Positions 46,942-56,250 of a DNA stretch of 64,000 nucleotides are shown one piece after another. The position numbers were made by a program, and so were the translations under genes. The notes under the pieces were generated by a model. It ran no database searches. It was not told the origin of the DNA and saw nothing but the letters and a program-made list of their open reading frames with translations. Source of the stretch: Burkholderiales bacterium. Its GTDB lineage: Bacteria; Pseudomonadota; Gammaproteobacteria; Burkholderiales; Usitatibacteraceae. Positions within the stretch are counted from its first letter, which is position 1, and each line of letters begins with the position of its first letter. Where the stretch lies: NCBI GenBank assembly GCA_025360815.1, contig JANYBL010000030.1, forward strand, positions 1-64,000. The letters are read 5' to 3'.

Positions 46942-47973
46942 ATGAACGCCATGTCGAACGAACAAACAAACACGAATTCCCTGAACATCGAACCAGCCGA
47001 AATGACGGGCGCAGCCGATGCCGCCCTGCCCGTAGCGCCAACTAGCGAGCATCTCGCCGCATTGTCGCCAATTTTAACCAATGCGGCCGCCCAGAATATT
47101 GATGTTGCGGCTGACGTTTCTAAACCGGCGGCAGTACCGGTCGACTCAACGCAAAACGAATCAACGGCAGAGCCTTCCCTGCCGGCGACCACCGACGCAT
47201 TTGCGGTGGACGCTGTAATTGATATTGCTGAAGCCAAGCGGGCACTTGAAGCCGTCTTGTTAGCGGCGTCCGAGCCGATGCCATTGCAAGAATTAAAGAA
47301 AATATTTGACGGCGGCTTAAGCGCCGACATCATCCGCAATCTGCTGGATGAATTGCGCGATGAATGGGCGGGGCGCAGCGTTGAATTGGCGCTGGTAGCG
47401 AGCGGATATCGTTTTCGTATTAAGCCCGATTATCAAAAATATTTGGATCGTTTGTCGAACGAAAAGCCACCGCGCTATTCACGCGCCGTGTTGGAAACTC
47501 TGGCCATCATCGCCTACCGTCAGCCGGTGACCCGCGCCGATATTGAAGACATTCGCGGAGTAGCGGTGTCGCCGCACATTCTCAAGACGTTGGAAGATCG
47601 TGGCTGGGTCGATGAAATCGGCCATAAGGACGCGCCCGGCCGGCCGGCTCTGTTTGCCACCACCGATCACTTTTTGAACGACCTCAATTTGCGCTCGCTC
47701 GAACAATTGCCCCCATTGCACGAACTGCAAGCGACGCTCGATATGTCGCAAGTCGGCGTGATCCCGGTCAGCGATACGCCGTCGCTACCCGGCGTTGCCG
47801 AGAGCGATCACGCGTTCAATGATGCGTCCAACGATGGGGCCGATACGGCGCTAGGCGATTCCCAGTTTGTCAATCAAAGCCAAAATGCGGACAGTGATCG
47901 TGCACATCTCCAGCCCGAAAGCGAACCGCCCTCGCACCCCGCCCCCATTGAATATAACGGAGTTCCATCATGA
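46942..47973 (+). CDS. scpB: Segregation and condensation protein B
   Basis: 343 residues, against about 200 usually. I start at ATG 46942; a GTG lies directly before. The two winged helices span about 93-260: [63 protein letters not shown] (shown: [19 protein letters not shown]) and [16 protein letters not shown]. The first 90 residues and last 80 are Ala/Asp/Ser-rich and look disordered. ScpB acts with ScpA and SMC. The stop overlaps the rluB start (ATGA). Confidence 0.93.
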   Translation: MNAMSNEQTNTNSLNIEPAEMTGAADAALPVAPTSEHLAALSPILTNAAAQNIDVAADVSKPAAVPVDSTQNESTAEPSLPATTDAFAVDAVIDIAEAKRALEAVLLAASEPMPLQELKKIFDGGLSADIIRNLLDELRDEWAGRSVELALVASGYRFRIKPDYQKYLDRLSNEKPPRYSRAVLETLAIIAYRQPVTRADIEDIRGVAVSPHILKTLEDRGWVDEIGHKDAPGRPALFATTDHFLNDLNLRSLEQLPPLHELQATLDMSQVGVIPVSDTPSLPGVAESDHAFNDASNDGADTALGDSQFVNQSQNADSDRAHLQPESEPPSHPAPIEYNGVPS

Positions 47974-50702
47974 TTAAACGAATCGTCGTAAGCCAGCCTG
48001 CAAGAGGCTATGTCGATGGACGTTTCATCGGTGAAGAAAAAGAACCACGCGGCGGTACAGGCGGTGGACGTGGCCGCAATGGGCGCGGCAAAGCAAATGC
48101 GAATGCAGACAGTATTCTTGGCAGTATCGTAGGCGCAGGCCGCAACCGTAGTAACCGTGGCAACGCGGGCGATGTTGGCAACGCGAAAGGACGCGGTAAG
48201 GCACGTAGCAACGGCGGTACACAACCACGCGGGGCTGGAGCCGCGTCTGACAATTTCGGCAATACTACCGGCAATAGCAATGCAAAGCCCCGTGGCCGCT
48301 CAGGGGCGCCGCGAACGGCTGGTGCAGGCAGTGCCCAAGCGCCACGCGGACGTGGCCGTAAGCCGGCTGGCGGCGTGGCTCAGGCTGGCGACCAAGGTCA
48401 ACGCGCCGAGGGGCGCACGGGAGCGCGCACGAATCAACCGCGCGGCCGAGGTCAAAGCCGCCCTCGCGCGGACGGACTCGGTAACGGCCAAGGCATTGCC
48501 GGTACCGGTATCGGCGGTGCTGGTGGTGTATCAAGTCTTGGCGGCCGCACGCCAATCCGCAAAAGCCGCGGCGCAAAAAAAACGCCGTTCCGATCATCAC
48601 CGAATCAACATAGCCAGCAAAATCAGATTCCCACCATGTCGCCCACACAGGGCGCTGATATTCGCCGTTTTGGCGATGAATCAAAATCGGGGCAATTCGC
48701 CGAGGCTTTAGCCGCGAGCGCCAATGTAAAACGCGAACGGCTTCATAAAATTTTGGCGCAATCAGGCCATGGCTCGCGCCGCGATATGGAGATTCTTATT
48801 TCATCTGGCCGCTTGATGGTCAATGGCATCGTGGCCACCGCCGGCACGCAAGTGGCGCAAGGCGACAATGTGCTACTGGATCTGCGTCCGATCAAATTGA
48901 AATTCAGCGAAGACTTGCCGCGTGTGCTGCTCTATCACAAGCCGGAAGGCGAGATCGTGACCACCAGCGATCCCGGTAACCGGATCACGGTATTTGATAA
49001 TTTACCCAAAGTTGAAAACGGGAAATGGACATCGATCGGTCGGCTTGACATCAACACATCGGGTTTGCTGATTTTCACCACTAGCGGTGAATTGGCGAAT
49101 CGCTTTATGCATCCGCGCTACGAAGTCGAGCGTGAATATGCCGTGCGAATTTTGGGCGAACTAACTGAAGAACAAGGCCAGCGCTTGTTGTCCGGCGTTG
49201 AGATCGCCCAAGACGAGTCCAAAAAATCGGCGGGCCGAAATGTCGATGATGGCGACGACTTCGACGACCATGATGACGAATTCGCGCCAATGGACTACGC
49301 CGACCTTGACCATCGACACGACGATGGCGGCGACCACGAGGACCACTCGCACAATGCTGAAGCGAGCACCACTGGCGAACAGAGTGCGGGCAACATTGAT
49401 AACGCATATATTGGGAATCTCAATTCATCACCCGCTACTGAGATTGATCCCGATGCGCAGCCAGCCTACTTGGCGAATGCGCCGATCACGAGCCATGACG
49501 ACCACCCAGATGACGGCAACGGCAATCATGATGGGAATAGAATCGGCAATGGTCATCGCAACGTCATTTCGCCAAGCGCAAGACTGCCCGGAGCCAAAGC
49601 TGCAGTATCCGCAAAACCGCTTCACGACGGCTTGGCGCGATTTGACTCGATTGAAAAGCGCGGCGGCGAGGGCGTAAACCAGTGGTATCACGTGGTGATT
49701 AAAGAAGGCCGCAACCGCGAAGTACGCAAAATGTTTGACGCTATTGGCCTAACGGTATCGCGCCTGATTCGTATACGTTTTGGCAAGATCGAATTGCCGC
49801 AGCGCTTGGCGCGCGGCAAAATGATGGAACTCGATATTGCGCAGGTTAAAAACGTGTTGGTCGCGGCGGGGATGTCAATTGAAGGTGCAACCGCGCCGTT
49901 ACTCGGCCGTGCCGGCGCTGCGCCGGGCGGAAAGCAGGATCGAAACCCAAAACGCAACGGGCGCAAGCAGGAGCAGCGCGACGCGGACGGGCAGCGCCAT
50001 GGATCAGCACAGGGACAAGGACAGGGACAGGGACAAGGGCAAGGACAAGGAAAAAAAGCGCGTCCACCGAAAGAAGGCCGCGACGCCCGCCCGCAGCGCA
50101 ATCCACGCACACCACCGCGCGGTCAGCGGGTGCCGCGGGAGGCCAACGAATTTGTTCCCAACGCAGAAACCGTTGTTGCCTTCGGAGAACACGGCGTGCC
50201 AATTGTCTCTGTGTCTCGCAGTCTTGAGGCGGATGGCCGCCCTCAGGGACAGCGCGACGGGCAAAGAGAAGCGCAGCACAATGGTCGCCCCGTACGTAAC
50301 GGGCGCGGTGGACGCGGCACCCGCGGCTCGCGCGGCGCACGCGATATCCGTGGTAGTAATTTGCAACCTGATGGTCAAACAGGCGGGCAAACGGGCAGCA
50401 ATGTTGACGGTGGCAGCGGTGCTAGCAGCGGCACTGGTGAATCGTTTGCATCACAACTCGCTGGTAACGCCAACGATTCTTCGGGGACAAATGACAATGC
50501 GGGCAACGCAGCCATTTCGGACAATAGTGGAGCGCCGCGAGGACCATCGAAGGGAGCGCCACGAAACCAGACCCGCGGCCGCTCGCGCCGCAATTTACGC
50601 AACCGCTCGCCACGGGAACCACGCGGATCATCTGAGCCGCGTGATGCGAGTGCCAGCGATTCAGCGACGCCACCACCGAAGGAAAGTAGCGGCAACGAAT
50701 AG
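47970..50702 (+). CDS. rluB: rRNA pseudouridine synthase RluB with very long disordered extensions
   Basis: 910 residues; E. coli RluB has about 290. It modifies U2605 of 23S rRNA. The S4 domain (about 253-310; [20 protein letters not shown]) and the RsuA/RluB catalytic domain ([28 protein letters not shown] with catalytic D360) are intact. The first 250 residues are Gly/Arg/Asn-rich with many RGR units. An acidic Asp/His-rich insert of about 130 residues (about 415-545; [12 protein letters not shown]) splits the catalytic domain before [21 protein letters not shown] 270-residue RG/GQ-rich tail follows. The RG-rich parts probably bind RNA. No stop or frame change is seen. Confidence 0.92.
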   Translation: MIKRIVVSQPARGYVDGRFIGEEKEPRGGTGGGRGRNGRGKANANADSILGSIVGAGRNRSNRGNAGDVGNAKGRGKARSNGGTQPRGAGAASDNFGNTTGNSNAKPRGRSGAPRTAGAGSAQAPRGRGRKPAGGVAQAGDQGQRAEGRTGARTNQPRGRGQSRPRADGLGNGQGIAGTGIGGAGGVSSLGGRTPIRKSRGAKKTPFRSSPNQHSQQNQIPTMSPTQGADIRRFGDESKSGQFAEALAASANVKRERLHKILAQSGHGSRRDMEILISSGRLMVNGIVATAGTQVAQGDNVLLDLRPIKLKFSEDLPRVLLYHKPEGEIVTTSDPGNRITVFDNLPKVENGKWTSIGRLDINTSGLLIFTTSGELANRFMHPRYEVEREYAVRILGELTEEQGQRLLSGVEIAQDESKKSAGRNVDDGDDFDDHDDEFAPMDYADLDHRHDDGGDHEDHSHNAEASTTGEQSAGNIDNAYIGNLNSSPATEIDPDAQPAYLANAPITSHDDHPDDGNGNHDGNRIGNGHRNVISPSARLPGAKAAVSAKPLHDGLARFDSIEKRGGEGVNQWYHVVIKEGRNREVRKMFDAIGLTVSRLIRIRFGKIELPQRLARGKMMELDIAQVKNVLVAAGMSIEGATAPLLGRAGAAPGGKQDRNPKRNGRKQEQRDADGQRHGSAQGQGQGQGQGQGQGKKARPPKEGRDARPQRNPRTPPRGQRVPREANEFVPNAETVVAFGEHGVPIVSVSRSLEADGRPQGQRDGQREAQHNGRPVRNGRGGRGTRGSRGARDIRGSNLQPDGQTGGQTGSNVDGGSGASSGTGESFASQLAGNANDSSGTNDNAGNAAISDNSGAPRGPSKGAPRNQTRGRSRRNLRNRSPREPRGSSEPRDASASDSATPPPKESSGNE

Positions 50703-50858
50703 GATTTTTTACAGCATTTAGCGCAGCCGTTGGCATCGGGGAGCAAGGAGTTGGCGCCGTAGGGGAGGCCATCGTGGCGACAGAATTGACGAGAAAATTG
50801 GCGAGCGGGTCTGGGCTTCTGTATTATTGCGCCCTAGCGACGAACAGTCTCCCGACCA

Positions 50859-51794
50859 TTATTCCGCCCGAGGTCTTGCGCTAAGCAATTCTTCACCCGT
50901 CACCAAAAATACAACGCCATCGCCGGCGCTGGTTTCTAGCCATGTTAGCGGAAGATGTGGAAATGCCGCTTCCATTGCCTCGCGGTTAAAGCCAACCTCT
51001 ACCAACAGCAAGCCACCCGGCTTCAAATGCTGCGGCGCATCGCGGAGAATCACCCGCACATGATCCAGACCATCCACGCCGCTAGCCAGCGCCATCTCAG
51101 GCTCACGGTGATACTCATCGGGCAGCGTATTCATCGAGGCGGCGGTGACGTAAGGTGGATTGGTGATAATGATGTCGTATTGTTGACGTTTCAGCCCGGC
51201 AAATAAATCGGATTGCGTAACCGTCACGCGATCTGCGAATGCATATTCAGCCACATTGCGTTTCGCAACATCTAGTGCATCAGATGATAAATCTGTAGCG
51301 TCGACGTGGGCGTTCGGGAAGGTCAGCGCCGCTAAAATTGCCAGGCAACCTGAACCGGTGCACAAATCAAGCACCGAGGACACGCTGTCCGGGTCGTCAA
51401 CCCAGGGCGACAATTGGTCACGCAGCAGTTCGGCAATAAACGAACGCGGCACGATCACCCGCTCATCGACGTAAAATCGATACGGTCCCAAAAACGCCTC
51501 GTTGGTTAAATAGGCAGCCGGGATGCGTTCATCGACACGGCGGTGAATGAGCTGCAACACAGCCGCCCGCTCAGTGGTGTTGACGCGGCGATTCCACACG
51601 CTGTCTAACTCGTCGAGCGGCAGTTTTAAGGCGCTCAGGACTAAGTAGACAGCCTCATCAAAAGCCTCAAACGAGCCGTGACCAAAATACAAATCGGCGT
51701 CGGTGAATAGTTGCTCTGCATACTCAACAAAATGTCCAAGCGCGACGAGTTCAACATTTAAACGCGCCCGATGCTGCTCAATCTCACTCGTCAT
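50859..51794 (-). CDS. prmB: Ribosomal protein uL3 glutamine methyltransferase PrmB
   Basis: 311 residues. PrmB methylates a glutamine of ribosomal protein L3. AdoMet motif I is VLDLCTGSGCLAI (141-153). The N-methyltransferase motif NPPY is at 212-215 (IIITNPPYVTAASM). The N-terminal helical domain DADLYFGHGSFEAFDEAVYL is typical of PrmB rather than PrmC. It ends convergent to rluB, 157 bp apart. Its ATG overlaps the stop of the Mpo1-like gene upstream. Confidence 0.94.
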   Translation of the reverse strand: MTSEIEQHRARLNVELVALGHFVEYAEQLFTDADLYFGHGSFEAFDEAVYLVLSALKLPLDELDSVWNRRVNTTERAAVLQLIHRRVDERIPAAYLTNEAFLGPYRFYVDERVIVPRSFIAELLRDQLSPWVDDPDSVSSVLDLCTGSGCLAILAALTFPNAHVDATDLSSDALDVAKRNVAEYAFADRVTVTQSDLFAGLKRQQYDIIITNPPYVTAASMNTLPDEYHREPEMALASGVDGLDHVRVILRDAPQHLKPGGLLLVEVGFNREAMEAAFPHLPLTWLETSAGDGVVFLVTGEELLSARPRAE

Positions 51795-52351
51795 ACGCTA
51801 TCGCCGACGTTGCCTTTGGTGCTGCGAACAACGGGGCCAATCAACGCCCCATCTCGGGCTGCCAAAACCGGGCCAACACGGTCTTCAACATATTGCTTGA
51901 GTTCTCGCCGCGCGCCGAGAATGAAAAAAAACTCGGTCACGATAAACAGCGGGGCGATGACTAAGCCCATGATGTCGTCGGTAAACGCGGGCTTCACTCC
52001 CTCAAAGCGATGACCGATGAATTGAATGATCCAACCGACCACAAAAAATACGGCGGCAATGCCGAACCCCCCGCCAATACTGGTCTTTGCGGAAACCACT
52101 GAGGCCACAATCACATTCACCAACAAGTAAGCCACCATCGCAATCCCGAGCGGCCGGTCCAGAATTAAAAAATAGACTGAGGCAACCAATATGCCAATCC
52201 AGCCCAGATGCACGGGGCCAACTAAAATTTGTGCGAGCGCCAACACCACACCAAACACAATCATCGGCACACCGACAAAATGCGTGGCGATATTGCGGCG
52301 ATCACGATGATAGGCAGCATATTGGGTAATTTGTTCTTCAAGGTTGCGCAT
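51791..52351 (-). CDS. Mpo1-like protein (DUF962)
   Basis: 186 residues with several membrane segments. The start MRNLEEQITQYAAYHRDRRNIATHFVGVPM (shown: QYAAYHRDRRNIATHFVGVP) is the family hallmark; yeast Mpo1 is an Fe(II)-dependent dioxygenase that shortens 2-hydroxy fatty acids, and its metal ligands include these histidines. FVVGWIIQFIGHRFEGVKPAF is the second conserved block. The bacterial role is not established. It is coupled to prmB by a 4-bp overlap. Confidence 0.9.
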   Translation of the reverse strand: MRNLEEQITQYAAYHRDRRNIATHFVGVPMIVFGVVLALAQILVGPVHLGWIGILVASVYFLILDRPLGIAMVAYLLVNVIVASVVSAKTSIGGGFGIAAVFFVVGWIIQFIGHRFEGVKPAFTDDIMGLVIAPLFIVTEFFFILGARRELKQYVEDRVGPVLAARDGALIGPVVRSTKGNVGDSV

Positions 52352-52481
52352 GACGGCTTTCTCATTTCTTTCTCTTTTGCATCGTGAAATTAGCGAAGTT
52401 AGTTTATCAAATACCGACTTGGTGCGGCACTTTGGGTATCTGTTGACCGGCGCTTCCGTTTATGAATAAGAAGCCCCCGCA

Positions 52482-53390
52482 TTATTTTCGCATCACCAGT
52501 GCCACGCCCATCGCCGTAACCGCTAAACCGCCAATCGCCAAAATCGACATGGTTTCCCCAAACAAAATCCACGCCATTACCGCCGTTACTGAAGGCGTCA
52601 AGAAAAACAGGCTGGCTACCTTGGAGGCGGCCCCCAGCCGAATCATCAAATACAGCAAGCCGATGGCGCCAATTGACAACACAATCGCGAGCCAAAATAA
52701 TGCGCCGATAAACTGCCCTGTCCATGCCACTTGCCGCGTTTCAAACGCCAGTGCCAAAATACCGAGAGCAATGGCAGTGGCGCTATATTGGATGACCCCT
52801 CCAGTCCGTAAATCCATGTGTTGGCAAAACCGCTTTTGGTACAACGTGCCTGCCGTAATCCCGGCCAATGCAACGCCCGCAGCAGAAAGCCCGACAACAT
52901 TTACGCTACCCAAATTAAATTTGCTGGCAATCACCAAACCCACGCCCGCCAAGCCGAGCAACATCCCAAACCATTGCTTGGCGTTCAGGCGCTCGCCCAA
53001 TAAGAGATGGGCGAACACGGCAGTCACCACCGGTTGTAAACCCGCAATCATCGCCACAAATCCAAGCGGCAATGCATGCACAATTGCGTATAACACCCCG
53101 GATAAATAAGTCGCATGAACCAATAATCCAGCGACGGCGATATGCAGCGCTTCAATGGGGCGACGCGGCCACGGCGCGCGGGTGGCAAATGAAATCACCA
53201 ATAAAATACTCACCACCAACGTCATCCGTAGGACTGTCAACGTAAACGGCTCGGCGTACGGGATGCCATATTTGGACCCGATAAAACCGGTGCTCCATAG
53301 CAGGACGAAAGCGACGGGAGCAGCGGCGATCCAGCCCGGCGTTGTGATTGCACGCAATGGCTCTGGATTTGGAGTTTGGGTATTCATCAT
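52482..53390 (-). CDS. EamA/DMT family transporter
   Basis: 302 residues with ten hydrophobic helices in two EamA repeats. The first shows FVLLWSTGFIGSKYGIPYAEPF and FVAMIAGLQPVVTAVFAHLLLGERL. The second shows LFWLAIVLSIGAIGLLYLMIRLGAASKVASLFFLTPSVTAVMAWILFGE (shown: ASLFFLTPSVTAVMAWIL). This branch exports amino acids or other metabolites; the substrate is not evident. It stands alone between the Mpo1-like gene and a long spacer. Confidence 0.9.
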   Translation of the reverse strand: MMNTQTPNPEPLRAITTPGWIAAAPVAFVLLWSTGFIGSKYGIPYAEPFTLTVLRMTLVVSILLVISFATRAPWPRRPIEALHIAVAGLLVHATYLSGVLYAIVHALPLGFVAMIAGLQPVVTAVFAHLLLGERLNAKQWFGMLLGLAGVGLVIASKFNLGSVNVVGLSAAGVALAGITAGTLYQKRFCQHMDLRTGGVIQYSATAIALGILALAFETRQVAWTGQFIGALFWLAIVLSIGAIGLLYLMIRLGAASKVASLFFLTPSVTAVMAWILFGETMSILAIGGLAVTAMGVALVMRK

Positions 53391-53868
53391 TTCGATGCGA
53401 TAAACGACGTGGAATTAACGACGCGGAATTAACGACGGGGGATAAGCGACAGGCGATAGACTAAACGCAATAATGACAGTGACAAATGACAAGCAATAAA
53501 TGACGGGGACAAACAACAAGCGGTGGAGAGATTATGGCTTACATCATCCCAGCGGCTTCCTACAATTTGCTGCGCGCGAACGTTGCCAATGGTCGAGCGC
53601 CGAGCAAGGGTAAGAAAGTATGGAGCATAAGCCGTTTGCCGATTTTGATTCACGTCAACCGCTAAATTGCGCATCCTACTGCCTCAGTTCAGCATGGTCT
53701 GCTACAGTATAGATCGTTACGGTTTTATGAAGTACCTTTCGGCGGTGTCGCCGGCGCTGAATCGATCCACTAAATCGGTTCGGTCGATCGGTCGACAAAC
53801 ATTGTCGATAGATTCGCTAAAGAATTTTATCTAAAGAATTTCCAAAAAAATAATGGGAGGGGCGTTTC
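53391..53868. other. 478-bp spacer with 14-bp tandem repeats before tctB
   Basis: A 14-bp unit repeats three times at 53403-53444: AACGACGTGGAATT, AACGACGCGGAATT, AACGACGGGGGATA. A second A/C/G-rich block with ATGAC every 13-15 bp continues to about 53510. CTAAAGAATTT occurs twice, 14 bp apart, at 53817-53841 directly before the tctB ribosome site. No tctC gene is present, although it commonly precedes tctB. The only candidate gene is the weak small frame at 53534. Confidence 0.5.
53534..53665 (+). CDS. Possible 43-residue protein
   Basis: ATG 53534 follows GGTGGAGAG with workable spacing and opens 43 codons (MAYIIPAASYNLLRANVANG ...), basic and partly hydrophobic, ending at TAA 53663-53665. 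I recognise no family, and the length is within what chance allows. Confidence 0.2.
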   Translation: MAYIIPAASYNLLRANVANGRAPSKGKKVWSISRLPILIHVNR

Positions 53869-54333
53869 GTGAAACTCAAAAATCCGAAAGACTTTTGGTC
53901 TGGCGTGATGTTTACGATCTTTGGACTGGCGTTTGCGATTATCGTTAAAGTACATGACTATCCGATGGGTACAGCGAGCCGGATGGGTGCTGGTTATTTT
54001 CCGTTTGTGCTGGGATGCGTCATGGCTGCACTGGGCGCGGTGATTATCGCCCAATCGGTGGTGACATCGGGCACACCCGTCAGCAAATTTGCATGGCGCC
54101 CACTCGTCTGGGTGTTGGGAGGGTTTGTCGTATTCGGTCTGACGGCAAAGTTGCTCGGGCTGGTGATTGCGATTTTTCTATTGGTCATGATTTCGGCTTA
54201 CGGGGGGCATGAATTTAAGCTTAGGGAATCTTTGATTTCTAGCGTCGTGTTGGCGGCAAGCTCGGTCTTGGTATTTATTGTTGGCTTGAAGTTGGCGTTT
54301 CCCATTTGGCCTGAATTTTTGGGATGGGGCTAG
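53869..54333 (+). CDS. tctB: Tripartite tricarboxylate transporter small membrane subunit TctB
   Basis: 154 residues from a GTG start with a strong GGGAGGGG site. Four hydrophobic helices: FWSGVMFTIFGLAFAIIV, GAGYFPFVLGCVMAALGAVII, PLVWVLGGFVVFGLTAKLLGLVIAIFLLV (shown: PLVWVLGGFVVFGL) and ISSVVLAASSVLVFIVGL. The AxxMGxGYFPxxL block is the TctB signature. It pairs with TctA in the inner membrane to import carboxylates with a periplasmic TctC protein, which is not encoded here. Confidence 0.92.
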   Translation: MKLKNPKDFWSGVMFTIFGLAFAIIVKVHDYPMGTASRMGAGYFPFVLGCVMAALGAVIIAQSVVTSGTPVSKFAWRPLVWVLGGFVVFGLTAKLLGLVIAIFLLVMISAYGGHEFKLRESLISSVVLAASSVLVFIVGLKLAFPIWPEFLGWG

Positions 54334-55844
54334 TCATGGATCAACTCATTGCCAATCTTTCGTTGGGCTTCGGTGTTGCGCTAACCATCAATAATTTGAT
54401 GTATTGCCTCATTGGTTGCCTATTGGGCACCCTGATCGGGGTGTTACCTGGCATTGGTCCCGTTGCCACGATCGCGATGCTACTGCCAGCGACATTCACC
54501 CTACCGCCAGAATCCTCACTCATAATGCTCGCCGGCATTTACTATGGCGCGCAATATGGCGGTTCGACAACCGCGATTTTGATCAACATTCCCGGCGAAT
54601 CTTCTTCGGTGGTGACCGCACTTGATGGCTACCAAATGGCACGCCAAGGCCGTGCTGGTACAGCCTTGGCGGTAGCAGCATTGGGTTCATTTTTTGCCGG
54701 CACAGTGGCAACTGTTTTATTAGCCGTTGCCGCGCCGCCGCTGGCACAGCTTGCCTTTCAATTTGGCGCTGCTGAATATTTTTCGTTAATGACGTTAGGG
54801 TTGATCGCTGCCGTCGTGTTAGCGCATGGCTCCGTAATTAAAGCCGTCGCGATGATCATGTTGGGGCTGTTACTAGGCTTGGTGGGAACGGACGTGAATT
54901 CTGGCATGGCACGATTTAGTTTTGGCGTGCCTGAGCTCTCGGACGGGATTGGTTTTGTGGCCGTCGCGATGGGGGTGTTTGGCCTAGCAGAAATCTTGAA
55001 AAATCTTGAGCAAACCGAAGAAGAACGAGAGGTGTTTTTAAACAAAGTCACCAACCTTTGGCCAACCAAGCAGGACTTCAAGGATTCATGGGGTGCGGTG
55101 CTGCGCGGCACCGGCTTGGGTTCCTTGCTTGGCATATTGCCGGGCGGTGGTGCGGTACTCGCCTCGTTTGCGGCCTACACACTTGAAAAAAAGCTGGCCA
55201 AAGATTCATCGAAATTTGGTAAGGGCGATATTCGCGGAGTTGCATCACCTGAATCTGCCAACAACGCGGCTGCACAAACCTCATTCATCCCTCTGCTCAC
55301 GCTCGGCATTCCACCCAATCCAGTGATGGCGCTGATGGTGGGCGCAATGATTATTCAGGGCATTCAACCGGGACCACAAGTGATGGTGGAACGCCCCCAA
55401 TTATTTTGGGGAATGGTCGCGTCAATGTGGGTCGGCAACTTAATGCTGGTGGTGCTCAACTTGCCGCTAATTGGTATGTGGATTAAGTTACTTACCGTGC
55501 CCTATCGTTTGCTATATCCCGCCATTCTGGTGTTTTGTGCTATCGGCGTTTATTCGCTTTCCAATAGTCCGCTTGATGTGGTGATTACTGCCGCCTTTGG
55601 CTTGTTGGGCTATGTGTTTGTCAAGCTCGAATGCGAACCAGCACCGCTGTTGTTGGGCTTCATCCTCGGGCCGATGATGGAAGAAAATTTACGCCGCGCC
55701 ATGTTGCTCTCGCGCGGTGATGCCACCACCTTTTTCACGCGCCCTTTGTCGGCAACACTGTTGGCGATTTCAGTATTGCTGCTGATTGTGATTATGGTAC
55801 CGGCGATTCGCAAAAAACGTGAAGAGACTTTCCAAGAAGATTGA
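54324..55844 (+). CDS. tctA: Tripartite tricarboxylate transporter large membrane subunit TctA
   Basis: 506 residues with about 12 helices. Conserved blocks: CLIGCLLGTLIGVLPGIGPVATIAMLLP (shown: GVLPGIGPVATIAMLLP), YYGAQYGGSTTAILINIPGE, LGILPGGGAVLASFAAY, and SPESANNAAAQTSFIPLLTLGIP in the second half. The frame begins inside tctB; a second ATG at 54336 (MDQLIANLS), just after the tctB stop, is a likely alternative start. A strong terminator follows, so tctB-tctA form a two-gene unit. Confidence 0.95.
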   Translation: MGLVMDQLIANLSLGFGVALTINNLMYCLIGCLLGTLIGVLPGIGPVATIAMLLPATFTLPPESSLIMLAGIYYGAQYGGSTTAILINIPGESSSVVTALDGYQMARQGRAGTALAVAALGSFFAGTVATVLLAVAAPPLAQLAFQFGAAEYFSLMTLGLIAAVVLAHGSVIKAVAMIMLGLLLGLVGTDVNSGMARFSFGVPELSDGIGFVAVAMGVFGLAEILKNLEQTEEEREVFLNKVTNLWPTKQDFKDSWGAVLRGTGLGSLLGILPGGGAVLASFAAYTLEKKLAKDSSKFGKGDIRGVASPESANNAAAQTSFIPLLTLGIPPNPVMALMVGAMIIQGIQPGPQVMVERPQLFWGMVASMWVGNLMLVVLNLPLIGMWIKLLTVPYRLLYPAILVFCAIGVYSLSNSPLDVVITAAFGLLGYVFVKLECEPAPLLLGFILGPMMEENLRRAMLLSRGDATTFFTRPLSATLLAISVLLLIVIMVPAIRKKREETFQED

Positions 55845-55859
55845 TGAAAGTGCCAGCAT

Positions 55860-55894
55860 CACCCAAAAGCCCCGAATTTAGGGGCTTTTGGGTG
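55860..55894. terminator. Strong terminator after tctA
   Basis: CACCCAAAAGCCCC (55860-55873) and GGGGCTTTTGGGTG (55881-55894) form a perfect 14-bp stem with a 7-nt loop. The inner AAAAGCCCC/GGGGCTTTT part works as a terminator on either strand. Confidence 0.9.
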
Positions 55895-55988
55895 TGCGAT
55901 ATCCGAAACTGCATCCGAAGCGCGCATCCGAAATGATCTGGCTCGCGTAAAATGAAAATGACTTTTTTCTCATTTCTTTATTAACTTT

Positions 55989-56243
55989 ATGAACGACCAC
56001 GCCCCCATCTCTCTTTCTGCATCCGCGTCGCCGACCATGCCGGCGGCCGTATCTATTGCCAATCCAGCCCCTTTTCCGCCCCGTAAGCCCGAGCCGCACG
56101 AGTGCTGCGGGACGGGCTGCATTCCCTGCGTGATGGATATTTACGAAGAAGAATTGTGGCAATACGAAAAGGACTTGAAAGTTTGGGAAGCGGCGAATAT
56201 CGCTAAAGCGCCGGCGGATAAAAGTCCACCCAATCGGACCTGA
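55989..56243 (+). CDS. Oxidoreductase-like domain protein (PF09791 type)
   Basis: 84 residues. After a Ser/Ala/Pro-rich start comes PRKPEPHECCGTGCIPCVMDIYEEELWQYE (shown: PEPHECCGTGCIPCVMDIY), with C39, C40, C44 and C47. It ends in a helix KDLKVWEAAN. This short cysteine domain is named oxidoreductase-like and is common in betaproteobacteria as a stand-alone protein; it may bind metal or an Fe-S cluster. The gene ends 7 bp before the gamma-glutamyltransferase-like gene, so the two are probably coexpressed. Function unknown. Confidence 0.85.
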   Translation: MNDHAPISLSASASPTMPAAVSIANPAPFPPRKPEPHECCGTGCIPCVMDIYEEELWQYEKDLKVWEAANIAKAPADKSPPNRT

Positions 56244-56250
56244 CGTCTGC

